A stretch of 30,681 nucleotides of DNA from RGIG7213 sp045657205 (GTDB taxonomy: Bacteria > Bacillota > Clostridia > Oscillospirales > CAG-272), in NCBI GenBank assembly GCA_045657205.1, contig JAZOSS010000024.1, positions 1-30,681 on the forward strand, written 5' to 3'. The first letter of the stretch is position 1. Each line of letters begins with the position of its first letter. The position numbers were made by a program, and so were the translations under genes. Below are positions 24,140 through 30,681 of this stretch, piece by piece. The notes beneath the pieces were generated by a model that saw only the letters and a list, made by a program, of their open reading frames with translations, had not been told where the DNA came from and ran no database searches.

Positions 24140-24157
24140 GTTTATGTAAACATAAAC
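24140..24157 (-). promoter_or_regulatory. Leader hairpin before feoA
   Basis: GTTTATG-TTTA-CATAAAC is a perfect 7-bp stem in the feoA 5' leader, about 20 bases before the start codon. It could affect ribosome access or mRNA stability, but has no T run. Confidence 0.45.
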
Positions 24158-24164
24158 TGTACTG

Positions 24165-24182
24165 AGTTAGCCTACACTAACC
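24165..24182. promoter_or_regulatory. Feo operator-like site 2
   Basis: AGTTAGCCTACACTAACC: on the minus strand GGTTAGT-GTAG-GCTAACT, matching sites 1 and 3 in arm sequence and 4-bp spacing. It lies in the transcribed leader, 16 bases downstream of site 3. Confidence 0.65.
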
Positions 24183-24198
24183 GCCGTCCTTAAAAAAC

Positions 24199-24216
24199 GG
24201 TTACCCTTTGCTAACC
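24199..24216. promoter_or_regulatory. Feo operator-like site 3, at the transcription start
   Basis: GGTTACCCTTTGCTAACC: on the minus strand GGTTAGC-AAAG-GGTAACC. It begins 6 bases past the -10 element, so a bound repressor would cover the start point. This is the position expected for iron-dependent repression. Confidence 0.7.
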
Positions 24217-24222
24217 TCGATT

Positions 24223-24251
24223 ATTATACTCGACTTTTTCTGTTTTGTCAA
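24223..24251 (-). promoter_or_regulatory. Promoter of the feo operon
   Basis: Full consensus TTGACA (24246-24251), a 17-bp spacer and TATAAT (24223-24228). Such a strong core promoter directly followed by palindromes fits a gene held down by a repressor. Confidence 0.92.
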
Positions 24252-24297
24252 GTACTTTTTCTGAAAAAAATATACTTTTTTGCAAATTATATAGTTA

Positions 24298-24329
24298 TTC
24301 CCCCGCCTGCTTAAAAACAAGCGAGGGAA
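24298..24329 (-). terminator. Stem-loop after the SulP gene
   Basis: TTCCCTCGCTTG pairs with CAGGCGGGGGAA (12 pairs, some G-U) around an 8-base loop. The following sequence (TAACTATATAATTT) is only moderately T-rich. It is a probable terminator 11 bases after the stop codon. Confidence 0.7.
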
Positions 24330-24339
24330 GCTATTTTAA

Positions 24340-25977
24340 TTACTGTTTGATTTTGTCTTTAGCCAGTGTCAAAGCTTCTGTTATATGCGGTTGGAAATTA
24401 TCACGTCCCACCTTTTTAACGAAGCCTGCTTTTTCCATCGCGCGCATAGGCTGACTGTTGACGTGGGAGAATATGACTGTTATACCGTTATCGGCGCATT
24501 TATCGTACAATGCTTCAAGAGAGTTCATCGCGGTTGAATCTATCGCTGAAACGCTTCTCATTCTGAGAATGAGGCACTTTGTGTAATCCTTAACGGTTAT
24601 ATCCGCAATTCTGTCCGATGCGCCAAAGAAAAGAGGTCCGTTCATTTCGTAAACGCGTATTTCTTTGGGAAGGTCGGGCAACTGCTCTATGTTGTCATCG
24701 TAGCTCCAGGATCTTACAGTCACTTCATCACTCATACGCTTCATAAACATAACGCAAGCAAGGATTATACCGACAGCGATCGCAACAACAAGGTCGAACA
24801 CTACCGTAAGCACGAAAGTTAAAACAAGTACAAGAACGTCACTTTTGGGTGCTGTTTTTACCAAACGCACAAAAGTACGCCATCCGCACATATTATATGC
24901 CACACCGAAAAGCACGGATGCTATAACGGGCATAGGAATAAGTGCCGCATAAGGCATAAGCAAAATAAGTATCAGGAACAACACTACAGCGTGTACCATA
25001 CCTGCTATCGGAGTTTTACCGCCGTTTTTGATATTAGCCGCGGTTCTTGCAATAGCTCCCGTTGCAGGTATTCCTCCGAAGAGCGCCGAGCCTACGTTAC
25101 CTATTCCCTGTGCGACAAGCTCTGCGTTTGAATTATGCTTCGTGTTCGTCATACCGTCTGCAACAACACAGGAAAGCAGAGATTCTATAGCTGCAAGTAT
25201 TGCTATTGTAAACGCATCGGGTGCTACGTTTCTCACCGTATCAAAGCTGAACGACGGAAGCGAGAATTTAGGAGGAGCATTGCTTACGGTATACAGATCA
25301 CCTATAGTATTTACTTCAAGATTACAAAGCGCAACGACAGCCGCACCTGCAACGACAGCAACGAGCGATGCGGGAATCTTGTTTACGTATTTTATTTTAG
25401 GCCAGAAAATAACGATCAAAAGGCTTCCGATACCGACTATAAGCGCCCAGATATTGAAGCTTGAAAAATTATGTATGAGTGCTTCAAGCTTTTCAATACT
25501 TTCAACGGGTGATTCACCGTTTGCGTAAGTTACACCGAAAAAGTCTTTAAGCTGTCCTATAACGATCGTTACGGCAATACCTGCCGTAAAGCCTGTTGTA
25601 ATAGTGAACGGAATGAATTTTATAAGTGCACCGAGACGGAAAACGCCCATAAGGATAAGGAGAATTCCCGCCATTACCGTAGCGGTTATAAGTCCGTCCA
25701 TACCGTTTTCGGCAACGACGCCTGCGACGATGGTGGCAAACGCCGCTGTCGGTCCTGCTATCTGCACACGGCTTCCGCCGAAGAACGAAATAAGGAAACC
25801 TGCGATTATCGCCGTATAGAGACCTTCTTCAGGTCCTACGCCCGAAGCAAGTGCCAGCGCTATTGAAAGCGGCAACGCGATTATTGCAACTATTATTCCC
25901 GATATCAAATCGGAGATAAACTGTTTTCCGTTGTATCCTTTGAGCGACGAAAACAGTGCGGGGGTAAGGTCTTTCAT
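24340..25977 (-). CDS. SulP/SLC26-family anion transporter with STAS domain
   Basis: Membrane transporter for an anion such as sulfate, bicarbonate or a dicarboxylate; the substrate cannot be read from sequence. The N-terminal transport core shows IIVAIIALPLSIALALASGVGPEEGLYTAI and the SulP signature GGSRVQIAGPTAAF, then some 12-14 hydrophobic segments. The C-terminal cytoplasmic STAS domain (about the last 115 residues) contains LILRMRSVSAIDSTAMNSLE, with the Asp-Ser/Thr site seen in anti-sigma antagonist-like folds. I chose the ATG at 25977 (545 residues) because AAGG lies about 8 bases upstream. An upstream in-frame ATG at 26028 coincides with the predicted transcription start and has no ribosome-binding site. 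It is a single-gene unit between feo and clpB. Confidence 0.9.
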   Translation of the reverse strand: MKDLTPALFSSLKGYNGKQFISDLISGIIVAIIALPLSIALALASGVGPEEGLYTAIIAGFLISFFGGSRVQIAGPTAAFATIVAGVVAENGMDGLITATVMAGILLILMGVFRLGALIKFIPFTITTGFTAGIAVTIVIGQLKDFFGVTYANGESPVESIEKLEALIHNFSSFNIWALIVGIGSLLIVIFWPKIKYVNKIPASLVAVVAGAAVVALCNLEVNTIGDLYTVSNAPPKFSLPSFSFDTVRNVAPDAFTIAILAAIESLLSCVVADGMTNTKHNSNAELVAQGIGNVGSALFGGIPATGAIARTAANIKNGGKTPIAGMVHAVVLFLILILLMPYAALIPMPVIASVLFGVAYNMCGWRTFVRLVKTAPKSDVLVLVLTFVLTVVFDLVVAIAVGIILACVMFMKRMSDEVTVRSWSYDDNIEQLPDLPKEIRVYEMNGPLFFGASDRIADITVKDYTKCLILRMRSVSAIDSTAMNSLEALYDKCADNGITVIFSHVNSQPMRAMEKAGFVKKVGRDNFQPHITEALTLAKDKIKQ

Positions 25978-26028
25978 CAAAACGCCTTCTTTCAAACATA
26001 CTTTGTACATAGTCGTACCAAATTTCAT

Positions 26029-26057
26029 ATTCTATCACAAAGTATTACATATTTCAA
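26029..26057 (-). promoter_or_regulatory. Promoter of the SulP gene
   Basis: TTGAAA (26052-26057), a 17-bp spacer and TAGAAT (26029-26034). Transcription would start near 26022, which rules against the first in-frame ATG of the transporter. Confidence 0.8.
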
Positions 26058-26079
26058 GCCTTTTTTCTTTTATTTTAAA

Positions 26080-26127
26080 AAAACAGATATTCGACGAGTG
26101 CATTTTGACACAGCGAATATCTGTTTT
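26080..26127 (-). terminator. Rho-independent terminator after clpB
   Basis: AAAACAGATATTCG and CGAATATCTGTTTT form a 14-bp perfect stem with a 20-base loop, its 3' arm running into TTTTTTT on the minus strand, right after the clpB stop. Confidence 0.92.
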
Positions 26128-26131
26128 AGTT

Positions 26132-28726
26132 TTATTTAACGAATAATTCTCCGTTTTCTTTTACGTCTACCGAAAGGACATCTCCTATATTAAGCTCACG
26201 CGAAAGGATTGCTTTTGCAAGGATCGTTTCAACGCTTGACTGCAGATATCTTTTCATAGGTCTTGCGCCGTAGACGGGATCGTAACCCGATGATATGATC
26301 TTATTTTTTGCACCATCCGTTATTTCAAGGTGAAGACCTTTTTCAGAGAGTCTATCCTCTATCCTTTTAATAAGTATATCGGCTATTTTTCCGATATCGT
26401 CACGTGACAGAGGTTTATAAAATATTATCTCATCAAGTCTGTTTAAAAACTCGGGGCGGAATGACTGACGAAGCTGTGCTGTAATACCCTCTTTTACGTT
26501 TTCGGGTATTTCTCCGCTTTCCGCACATTCAAGTAAATACTGCGAGCCGATATTTGACGTGAGAATTATAATGGTATTTTTAAAATCGACCGTTCTTCCC
26601 TGGCTGTCTGTTATTCTTCCGTCGTCAAGCACCTGCAAAAGAATGTTAAATACATCGGGATGGGCTTTTTCTATCTCGTCAAACAGTATTACCGAATACG
26701 GTTTTCTTCTTACGGCTTCGGTAAGCTGTCCGCCTTCGTCGTAGCCGACGTATCCGGGAGGAGCACCGATAAGACGGGATACGGAGAATTTTTCCATATA
26801 CTCACTCATATCTATACGCACCATATTGTGCTCGTCATCGAACATGGCTTCCGCAAGTGCTTTTGCAAGCTCAGTTTTGCCGACCCCCGTAGGGCCTAAA
26901 AACATAAACGAACCTATCGGTCTGTTGGGATCGGATATACCTGCACGTGAACGGATGATGGCTTCCGATACTTTATCAACCGCTTCATCCTGTCCTATAA
27001 CACGCAAATGAAGTGTAGTGGCAAGATTTAATATTTTTTCACGTTCTCCGCCTGCAAGCTTTGAAACGGGTATTCCCGTTCTACGGGATACTATTTCGTT
27101 TATTTCTTCCTCAGTTACGGTATCTGTTACAAGACTTTCACCCGCCTTTGTTTTTTCCGCTTTTTCAAGTGCATCTTTCAATTTTCTTTCAAGCTCGGGC
27201 AGGGTTGAAAATTTAAGCCGCGATGCCGTTTCGTACTCATAATTCATCTGTGCTTTTTCAAGCTGTGCGTTCGTTTTTTCTATTTCCTCTTTCAGTTTTT
27301 TGACATCTTCAACGGAGTTTTTCTCGTTATCCCATCTTGTTTTGAGAGTGTTATAGTTTTCTCTGTCAGCGGCAAGCTCCTCTGTAAGCTTTTCAAGGCG
27401 TTCTATTGACAGCGTATCCGATTCTTTTTTCAGTGCTGTTTCTTCTATTTCAAGCTGAATGATCTTACGGCGTAATAAGTCAAGCTCCTCAGGCATCGAA
27501 TCTATCTCCGTTCTGATACACGCACACGCCTCGTCGATAAGATCTATGGCTTTGTCGGGTAAAAATCTGTCGGAAATATATCTGTTTGAAAGTGTCGCTG
27601 CGGCAACTATTGCTCTGTCCTGGATACGTACGCCGTGGAATATCTCATATTTTTCTTTAAGTCCTCGGAGTATTGATATTGTATCTTCAACCGTGGGCTC
27701 ATCTACGAGTACGGGTTGGAAACGTCGTTCGAGTGCCGCATCTTTTTCGATGTATTTTCTGTATTCGTCGAGTGTTGTCGCACCTATACAGTGAAGTTCA
27801 CCTCGTGCCAGCATCGGTTTTAAGATGTTTCCTGCGTCCATCGCGCCGTCTGTTTTTCCCGCACCGACTATCAGATGAAGCTCATCTATGAAAAGAATGA
27901 TCTTTCCGTCTGAATTTTTGATTTCGTTAAGAACCGCCTTGAGTCTTTCTTCAAATTCACCTCTGAATTTTGCTCCTGCGATAAGTGACCCCATATCAAG
28001 AGAAAAAACGGTTTTGTTTTTAAGTCCTTCGGGCACGTCACCTCTCATAATTCTCTGGGCAAGTCCTTCTGCTATGGCGGTTTTGCCGACTCCGGGTTCT
28101 CCTATCAAGACGGGATTGTTTTTTGTTTTTCTTGAAAGAATACGGACAACGTCGCGTATTTCGCTGTCACGTCCTATGACGGGATCAAGCTTTTGCTCTT
28201 TAGCTCTTGCAACGAGATCCGTACCGTATTTTGCAAGTGCATCATACGTTTGTTCGGGATCATCTGAGGTAACTCTGCTGTTTTTTACGCTTGAAAGAGC
28301 CTTTTGAAATCCCTCTTTCGTTATTCTGTTATCTTTAAATATTTTTTTGATCTTTTCTGTAGGACTATCGAATACGGCAAGCATAAGATGCTCAACAGAA
28401 ATATAGTCATCTTTTTGCTCATCCGCTATCTTTTCACTTTTTGAAAGTATCTTATCACAATCGGGAGAAATATATATTTTATCCGCTTCTCTACCCGAAA
28501 AGCTTACCTTCGGCATATTTTCGATAACGCTTTTTAAAGAAAGCAGTACCGCCATAGGATCAAACGATGCTTTTTCAAAAAGCTGTCTTATCAATCCATC
28601 ATCGGGCGAAATAAGGGAATAAAGCAAATGTTCTGCCGTTATTTGCTGATTTGAATTTTCACTTGCAAGACTTTGGGCATCCTGCAAGGCTTTAAGTGAC
28701 ATTTTTGTAAGTCTTTCTGTTTGCAT
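26132..28726 (-). CDS. clpB: Protein disaggregase ClpB (AAA+ chaperone)
   Basis: Hexameric AAA+ machine that pulls polypeptides out of aggregates together with DnaK. The 864 residues contain every part: the double Clp N-domain (1-145), AAA-1 with Walker A GEPGVGKT (209-216) and Walker B ILFIDE (277-282), the coiled-coil middle domain (about 410-525) that separates ClpB from ClpA and ClpC, AAA-2 with Walker A GPTGVGKT (611-618) and Walker B VILFDE, and the small C-terminal domain with YDPVYGARPMKR. AGGAGG 7 bases before the ATG overlaps the stop codon of the upstream ribbon-helix-helix gene, so the two are co-transcribed. No CIRCE element or CtsR box is visible upstream, so the usual heat-shock repressors of Bacillota probably do not act here. 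Confidence 0.97.
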   Translation of the reverse strand: MQTERLTKMSLKALQDAQSLASENSNQQITAEHLLYSLISPDDGLIRQLFEKASFDPMAVLLSLKSVIENMPKVSFSGREADKIYISPDCDKILSKSEKIADEQKDDYISVEHLMLAVFDSPTEKIKKIFKDNRITKEGFQKALSSVKNSRVTSDDPEQTYDALAKYGTDLVARAKEQKLDPVIGRDSEIRDVVRILSRKTKNNPVLIGEPGVGKTAIAEGLAQRIMRGDVPEGLKNKTVFSLDMGSLIAGAKFRGEFEERLKAVLNEIKNSDGKIILFIDELHLIVGAGKTDGAMDAGNILKPMLARGELHCIGATTLDEYRKYIEKDAALERRFQPVLVDEPTVEDTISILRGLKEKYEIFHGVRIQDRAIVAAATLSNRYISDRFLPDKAIDLIDEACACIRTEIDSMPEELDLLRRKIIQLEIEETALKKESDTLSIERLEKLTEELAADRENYNTLKTRWDNEKNSVEDVKKLKEEIEKTNAQLEKAQMNYEYETASRLKFSTLPELERKLKDALEKAEKTKAGESLVTDTVTEEEINEIVSRRTGIPVSKLAGGEREKILNLATTLHLRVIGQDEAVDKVSEAIIRSRAGISDPNRPIGSFMFLGPTGVGKTELAKALAEAMFDDEHNMVRIDMSEYMEKFSVSRLIGAPPGYVGYDEGGQLTEAVRRKPYSVILFDEIEKAHPDVFNILLQVLDDGRITDSQGRTVDFKNTIIILTSNIGSQYLLECAESGEIPENVKEGITAQLRQSFRPEFLNRLDEIIFYKPLSRDDIGKIADILIKRIEDRLSEKGLHLEITDGAKNKIISSGYDPVYGARPMKRYLQSSVETILAKAILSRELNIGDVLSVDVKENGELFVK

Positions 28727-28737
28727 AACGTTTCCTC

Positions 28738-29391
28738 CTAAATTATTACGTTTATACTGTTAAGATATGATCTGTATTTTTCGTCAGCTTCTTCAAAAGA
28801 ATATTTACCCGAAACCGTACCTTTGATTATATCGTCAAAGCATCTTATGTAAGCACTTATGCTATCGGCAACGTCGTTCAGATCATTGCCTTTTTCGCTG
28901 TCAAACATTATGGAACGGACAAATTTACCATCACTGTAATAATATTTTATCGGATGTTTTAAAAGTGTTTGAAGATACGCACTTTCAAGCCGTATGAAAA
29001 ATTCAAAAAATTCATCCGTTACGGAAATAAGCGCTTCAGATTGTGTTCTTAAAGAAACGGAAAGCTGTCCTATTGCACCGTTTTTTATTTCACGGTAAAG
29101 ATGTACGTCGTATTTAAGCGTCGGTCGGTACTTATATTCAAGTGTTGTTTTTATTGACATCGTCGGTCGGTTCGGAGTCAAGACGGGCACGATGTTATCA
29201 TAAACAGACAGCATTTTTTCAATCTGTCTGAAAATATTTTCAATACGCATTTCGGGAGTTGTGAGTGAAAGGTAATCCGCAAGGATCATATTTATAAGAT
29301 TTGATCGGTTAGTTCCCTTTTTCATTGCCAGTATATCAATTTTGGACACTACCGAATCGGAAAGTATCAGACTGTATAGACTTTTTTGCAT
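28738..29391 (-). CDS. Ribbon-helix-helix protein of unknown function, upstream of clpB
   Basis: 217 residues from the ATG at 29391, chosen because GGAGGTG lies 5 bases upstream; an earlier in-frame ATG at 29445 falls inside the promoter. Residues 1-44 fit a ribbon-helix-helix (CopG/Arc-like) DNA-binding fold: a beta strand KSLYSLILS, a helix VVSKIDILAMKKG, the turn TNRSN and a second helix LINMILADYL. The remaining 170 residues (from about IENIFRQIEKML) are not recognised; they look like a mixed alpha-beta ligand or dimer domain with several Tyr and Phe residues. The gene stops 11 bases before clpB, in the same transcript. The likeliest role is a regulator of its own operon, but the sequence does not prove DNA binding. 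Confidence 0.7.
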   Translation of the reverse strand: MQKSLYSLILSDSVVSKIDILAMKKGTNRSNLINMILADYLSLTTPEMRIENIFRQIEKMLSVYDNIVPVLTPNRPTMSIKTTLEYKYRPTLKYDVHLYREIKNGAIGQLSVSLRTQSEALISVTDEFFEFFIRLESAYLQTLLKHPIKYYYSDGKFVRSIMFDSEKGNDLNDVADSISAYIRCFDDIIKGTVSGKYSFEEADEKYRSYLNSINVII

Positions 29392-29408
29392 TTTTACACC
29401 TCCGTTTT

Positions 29409-29418
29409 CTGTATACAG
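29409..29418. promoter_or_regulatory. Palindrome at the start point of the clpB operon
   Basis: CTGTATACAG is a perfect 10-bp palindrome touching the -10 element and covering the expected transcription start. Ribbon-helix-helix repressors often bind short palindromes, so this is a candidate autoregulatory operator. Confidence 0.5.
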
Positions 29419-29445
29419 AGTATCATAATTTATATATTTTGTCAA
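29417..29445 (-). promoter_or_regulatory. Promoter of the ribbon-helix-helix/clpB operon
   Basis: Consensus TTGACA (29440-29445), a 17-bp spacer and TACTCT (29417-29422), 25 bases before the chosen ATG. Confidence 0.85.
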
Positions 29446-29503
29446 GTGGTTTATATAAATTTTACTACAAATTTATCACATGAAAATAAAAAGATCAAAT
29501 AAT

Positions 29504-29533
29504 TAACGGTAACCAAAAAATCGGTTACCGTTA
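29504..29533 (-). terminator. Terminator after rlmA
   Basis: TAACGGTAACC and GGTTACCGTTA form a perfect 11-bp stem around an 8-base loop 4 bases after the rlmA stop, followed by a T-rich stretch (ATTATTTGATCTTTTTATTTT). Confidence 0.85.
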
Positions 29534-29537
29534 GTGA

Positions 29538-30350
29538 TTATATTTTCTTGTATGTCAACACGGAAAAATCTGCTGTTATTTCAAAAGGAGGCATCGTTTC
29601 GAGCTTTGAACGTTTTGATGCGGGTGTCGTATAGTAGTACGGTGTCATTGAAAAAAGATCGGTCAATGTTTTTGTATCTTTCGGTAAAAATTTATACTTT
29701 ATAATATTTTTATCTTTAAGTTCAAAGCCTTCAAGGATATCGTTTGTTTCATCTTTGATACGCACGTTATCGTAAATTGCACGTTTAAGTTCGATAAGAT
29801 GCTCGGGATTCGGTACAGCGAGTATGAGCGTACCGCCTTTCGGGATCAGACGTTTGTATTCATCAAGAGCAAGGGGAGAAAAGACGTTGACGATCGTATC
29901 AAACGACGAATCAAAATACGGCATACCGTAAACACTGCCAACGCAAAAGATACCGAAGCTATCTCCTTTGCATATTTTTGAAGCATACGCTACCGCTTTT
30001 TTGGAAATATCTATTCCATAGACGGTGACGCCGTTATTTTCTCCCATTTGCTTTGTGTAATAGCCTTCACCGCATCCTGCATCAAGCACGGTTTTCCCAT
30101 TTGAATTTGCCACGGTATCGGCTATCGCGTCGCAAAGGTTTTTGTAATATCCGCACGACAGAAAATTTCTGCGTGCCGATACCATAAGAGCATCGTCGCC
30201 GTGTGTTTTACTGCTTTGATTCATAGCAAGGTTTACGTATCCCTGCGATGAAATATCGTAGCTGTGCCTTTTTTCACATTTCAGTGTATTCTCTTCTTTA
30301 TATAAAACATCACCGCACACGGGACATTTAAAAATAGTTTTTTCTTTCAT
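29538..30350 (-). CDS. rlmA: 23S rRNA (guanine-N1)-methyltransferase, RlmA family
   Basis: SAM-dependent enzyme that methylates N1 of a guanine in helix 35 of 23S rRNA (G745 for RlmA-I, G748 for RlmA-II). The N-terminal zinc site is complete: Cys9 and Cys12 in CPVC, Cys25 and His29 in CEKRH. The family block YDISSQGYVNL follows (31-41). The Rossmann SAM site is VLDAGCGEGYYT (88-99), with the acidic residue of the next strand in GIDIS near 113-117. The C-terminal YYYTTPASKR is also typical. The length of 270 residues is normal. Gram-positive members usually modify G748 and can influence susceptibility to some macrolides; which position is used here is inferred only. Its ATG overlaps the stop of the upstream gene by 4 bases. 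Confidence 0.92.
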   Translation of the reverse strand: MKEKTIFKCPVCGDVLYKEENTLKCEKRHSYDISSQGYVNLAMNQSSKTHGDDALMVSARRNFLSCGYYKNLCDAIADTVANSNGKTVLDAGCGEGYYTKQMGENNGVTVYGIDISKKAVAYASKICKGDSFGIFCVGSVYGMPYFDSSFDTIVNVFSPLALDEYKRLIPKGGTLILAVPNPEHLIELKRAIYDNVRIKDETNDILEGFELKDKNIIKYKFLPKDTKTLTDLFSMTPYYYTTPASKRSKLETMPPFEITADFSVLTYKKI

Positions 30351-30681
30351 TTGGGTGTATAACCTCTTTCAAAGTTGATATTTATTCCGTCGGTTGTAAT
30401 TATTATACCTCCGTCGCGGTCCGTGCGGTAAATTTCCATACCGAGGTCTGATATGTTTTTACAAACTGCATCAGACGGATATACTTCCCCGTCATCTTCT
30501 CCTGCTGATATTACAGCGTATTTTGCACCGACAGTTTTCAAAAAATTTACGGTACTTGATTTGTTTGATCCGTGATGTGCTACTTTAATTACGTCAGCGG
30601 ACAGATCAAGTCCCGAAGATAAGAGCATACTTTCGCATATAAGCTGTCCGTCAGCCATAAACAGCATTTTGAAATTTCCGT
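30347..30681 (-). CDS. ComEC/Rec2-type metallo-beta-lactamase domain, C-terminal part only
   Basis: The frame is open to the window edge, so the N-terminus is missing (111 codons seen). The fragment starts GNFKMLFMADGQLI, matching the strand and metal-ligand loop that reads LLTGD in ComEC C-terminal domains, followed by IKVAHHGSNKSS, the HHGS motif of this branch, then AVISAGEDD and a final strand region with TDRDGGIIITTDG. In ComEC the first of these loops usually has GD; here it is MADG, so the Asp is kept. ComEC proteins form the DNA-uptake channel with an attached nuclease-like domain. A free-standing hydrolase with the same domain cannot be excluded because the membrane part would lie outside. 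It overlaps rlmA as ATGA. Confidence 0.8.
   Translation of the reverse strand, partial: GNFKMLFMADGQLICESMLLSSGLDLSADVIKVAHHGSNKSSTVNFLKTVGAKYAVISAGEDDGEVYPSDAVCKNISDLGMEIYRTDRDGGIIITTDGININFERGYTPK

Noticed and set aside
29392..29460. CtsR or CIRCE heat-shock element before the clpB operon
   Set aside because: I looked for direct GGTCAAA-type heptamers and for TTAGCACTC-N9-GAGTGCTAA on both strands; neither is present.
29504..29533. Fourth feo-like operator (GGTTACC arms) after rlmA
   Set aside because: The arms share only GGTTA with the feo sites, have an 8-base loop, and are followed by a T-rich stretch directly after a stop codon, so a terminator is the better reading.
1..30681. Mobile elements, CRISPR arrays, tRNA or rRNA genes
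   Set aside because: No transposase, integrase, terminal repeats, regularly spaced repeats or cloverleaf-like sequence was recognised on either strand.

Overview
The window is a chromosomal segment of a low-to-mid GC, Gram-positive-type bacterium, most likely an anaerobic, gut-type member of the Clostridia (Bacillota). The signs are AGGAGG-type ribosome-binding sites, TTGACA/TATAAT promoters with 17-bp spacers, several TTG starts, lipoboxes, a RicT-HolB-YaaO-like gene block known from Bacillus, an MsmX-type sugar importer, and a FeoA/FeoB/Cys-rich iron(II) uptake locus. TGA acts as a normal stop. Nearly every gene lies on the minus strand. Only rlmB and the unusual membrane protein behind it are on the plus strand. 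No rRNA, tRNA, CRISPR array, insertion sequence or prophage was seen, and no gene-free stretch exceeds 300 bases.

Layout from left to right. (1) 1-739: a secreted transglutaminase-like protein, cut by the window edge. (2) 806-6438: pfkA, then the overlapping cluster asnA > PLP decarboxylase > holB > ricT, read right to left from a promoter in front of asnA. (3) 6588-11068: ispE, then a divergent promoter region, then rlmB and an 898-residue protein built like a P-type ATPase but lacking the catalytic motifs. (4) 11136-21372: an alpha-glucan island, read right to left as pulA (cytoplasmic pullulanase), a lipoprotein alpha-amylase, malE (binding protein with an extra C-terminal, probably starch-binding, module), malF, malG and an MsmX/UgpC-type ATPase, followed by a separate small membrane-anchored protein. 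(5) 21606-24129: feoA, feoB and a 56-residue FeoB-associated Cys-rich protein, with three matching 18-bp operator-like palindromes. (6) 24340-25977: a SulP anion transporter. (7) 26132-29391: clpB behind a ribbon-helix-helix protein whose promoter overlaps a palindrome. (8) 29538-30681: rlmA and the 3' end of a ComEC-type metallo-beta-lactamase protein.

How the genes work together. In the glucan island, the surface amylase can cut starch, MalEFG plus the ATPase import the maltodextrins, and the intracellular pullulanase removes alpha-1,6 branches. Strong promoters precede pulA and malE, and RNA hairpins after malE and after malG look suited to setting the relative amounts of binding protein, permease and ATPase. 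In the feo locus, the promoter is followed by two operator copies and a third lies between feoA and feoB, next to a terminator-like hairpin.

The best candidates for new biology are the catalytically degenerate P-type ATPase with a long acidic N-terminus, the feo operator set with unusual spacing, the ribbon-helix-helix/clpB pair, and the binding protein with the fused glucan-binding-like module. All functional calls were made by reading motifs by eye; no database search was run.
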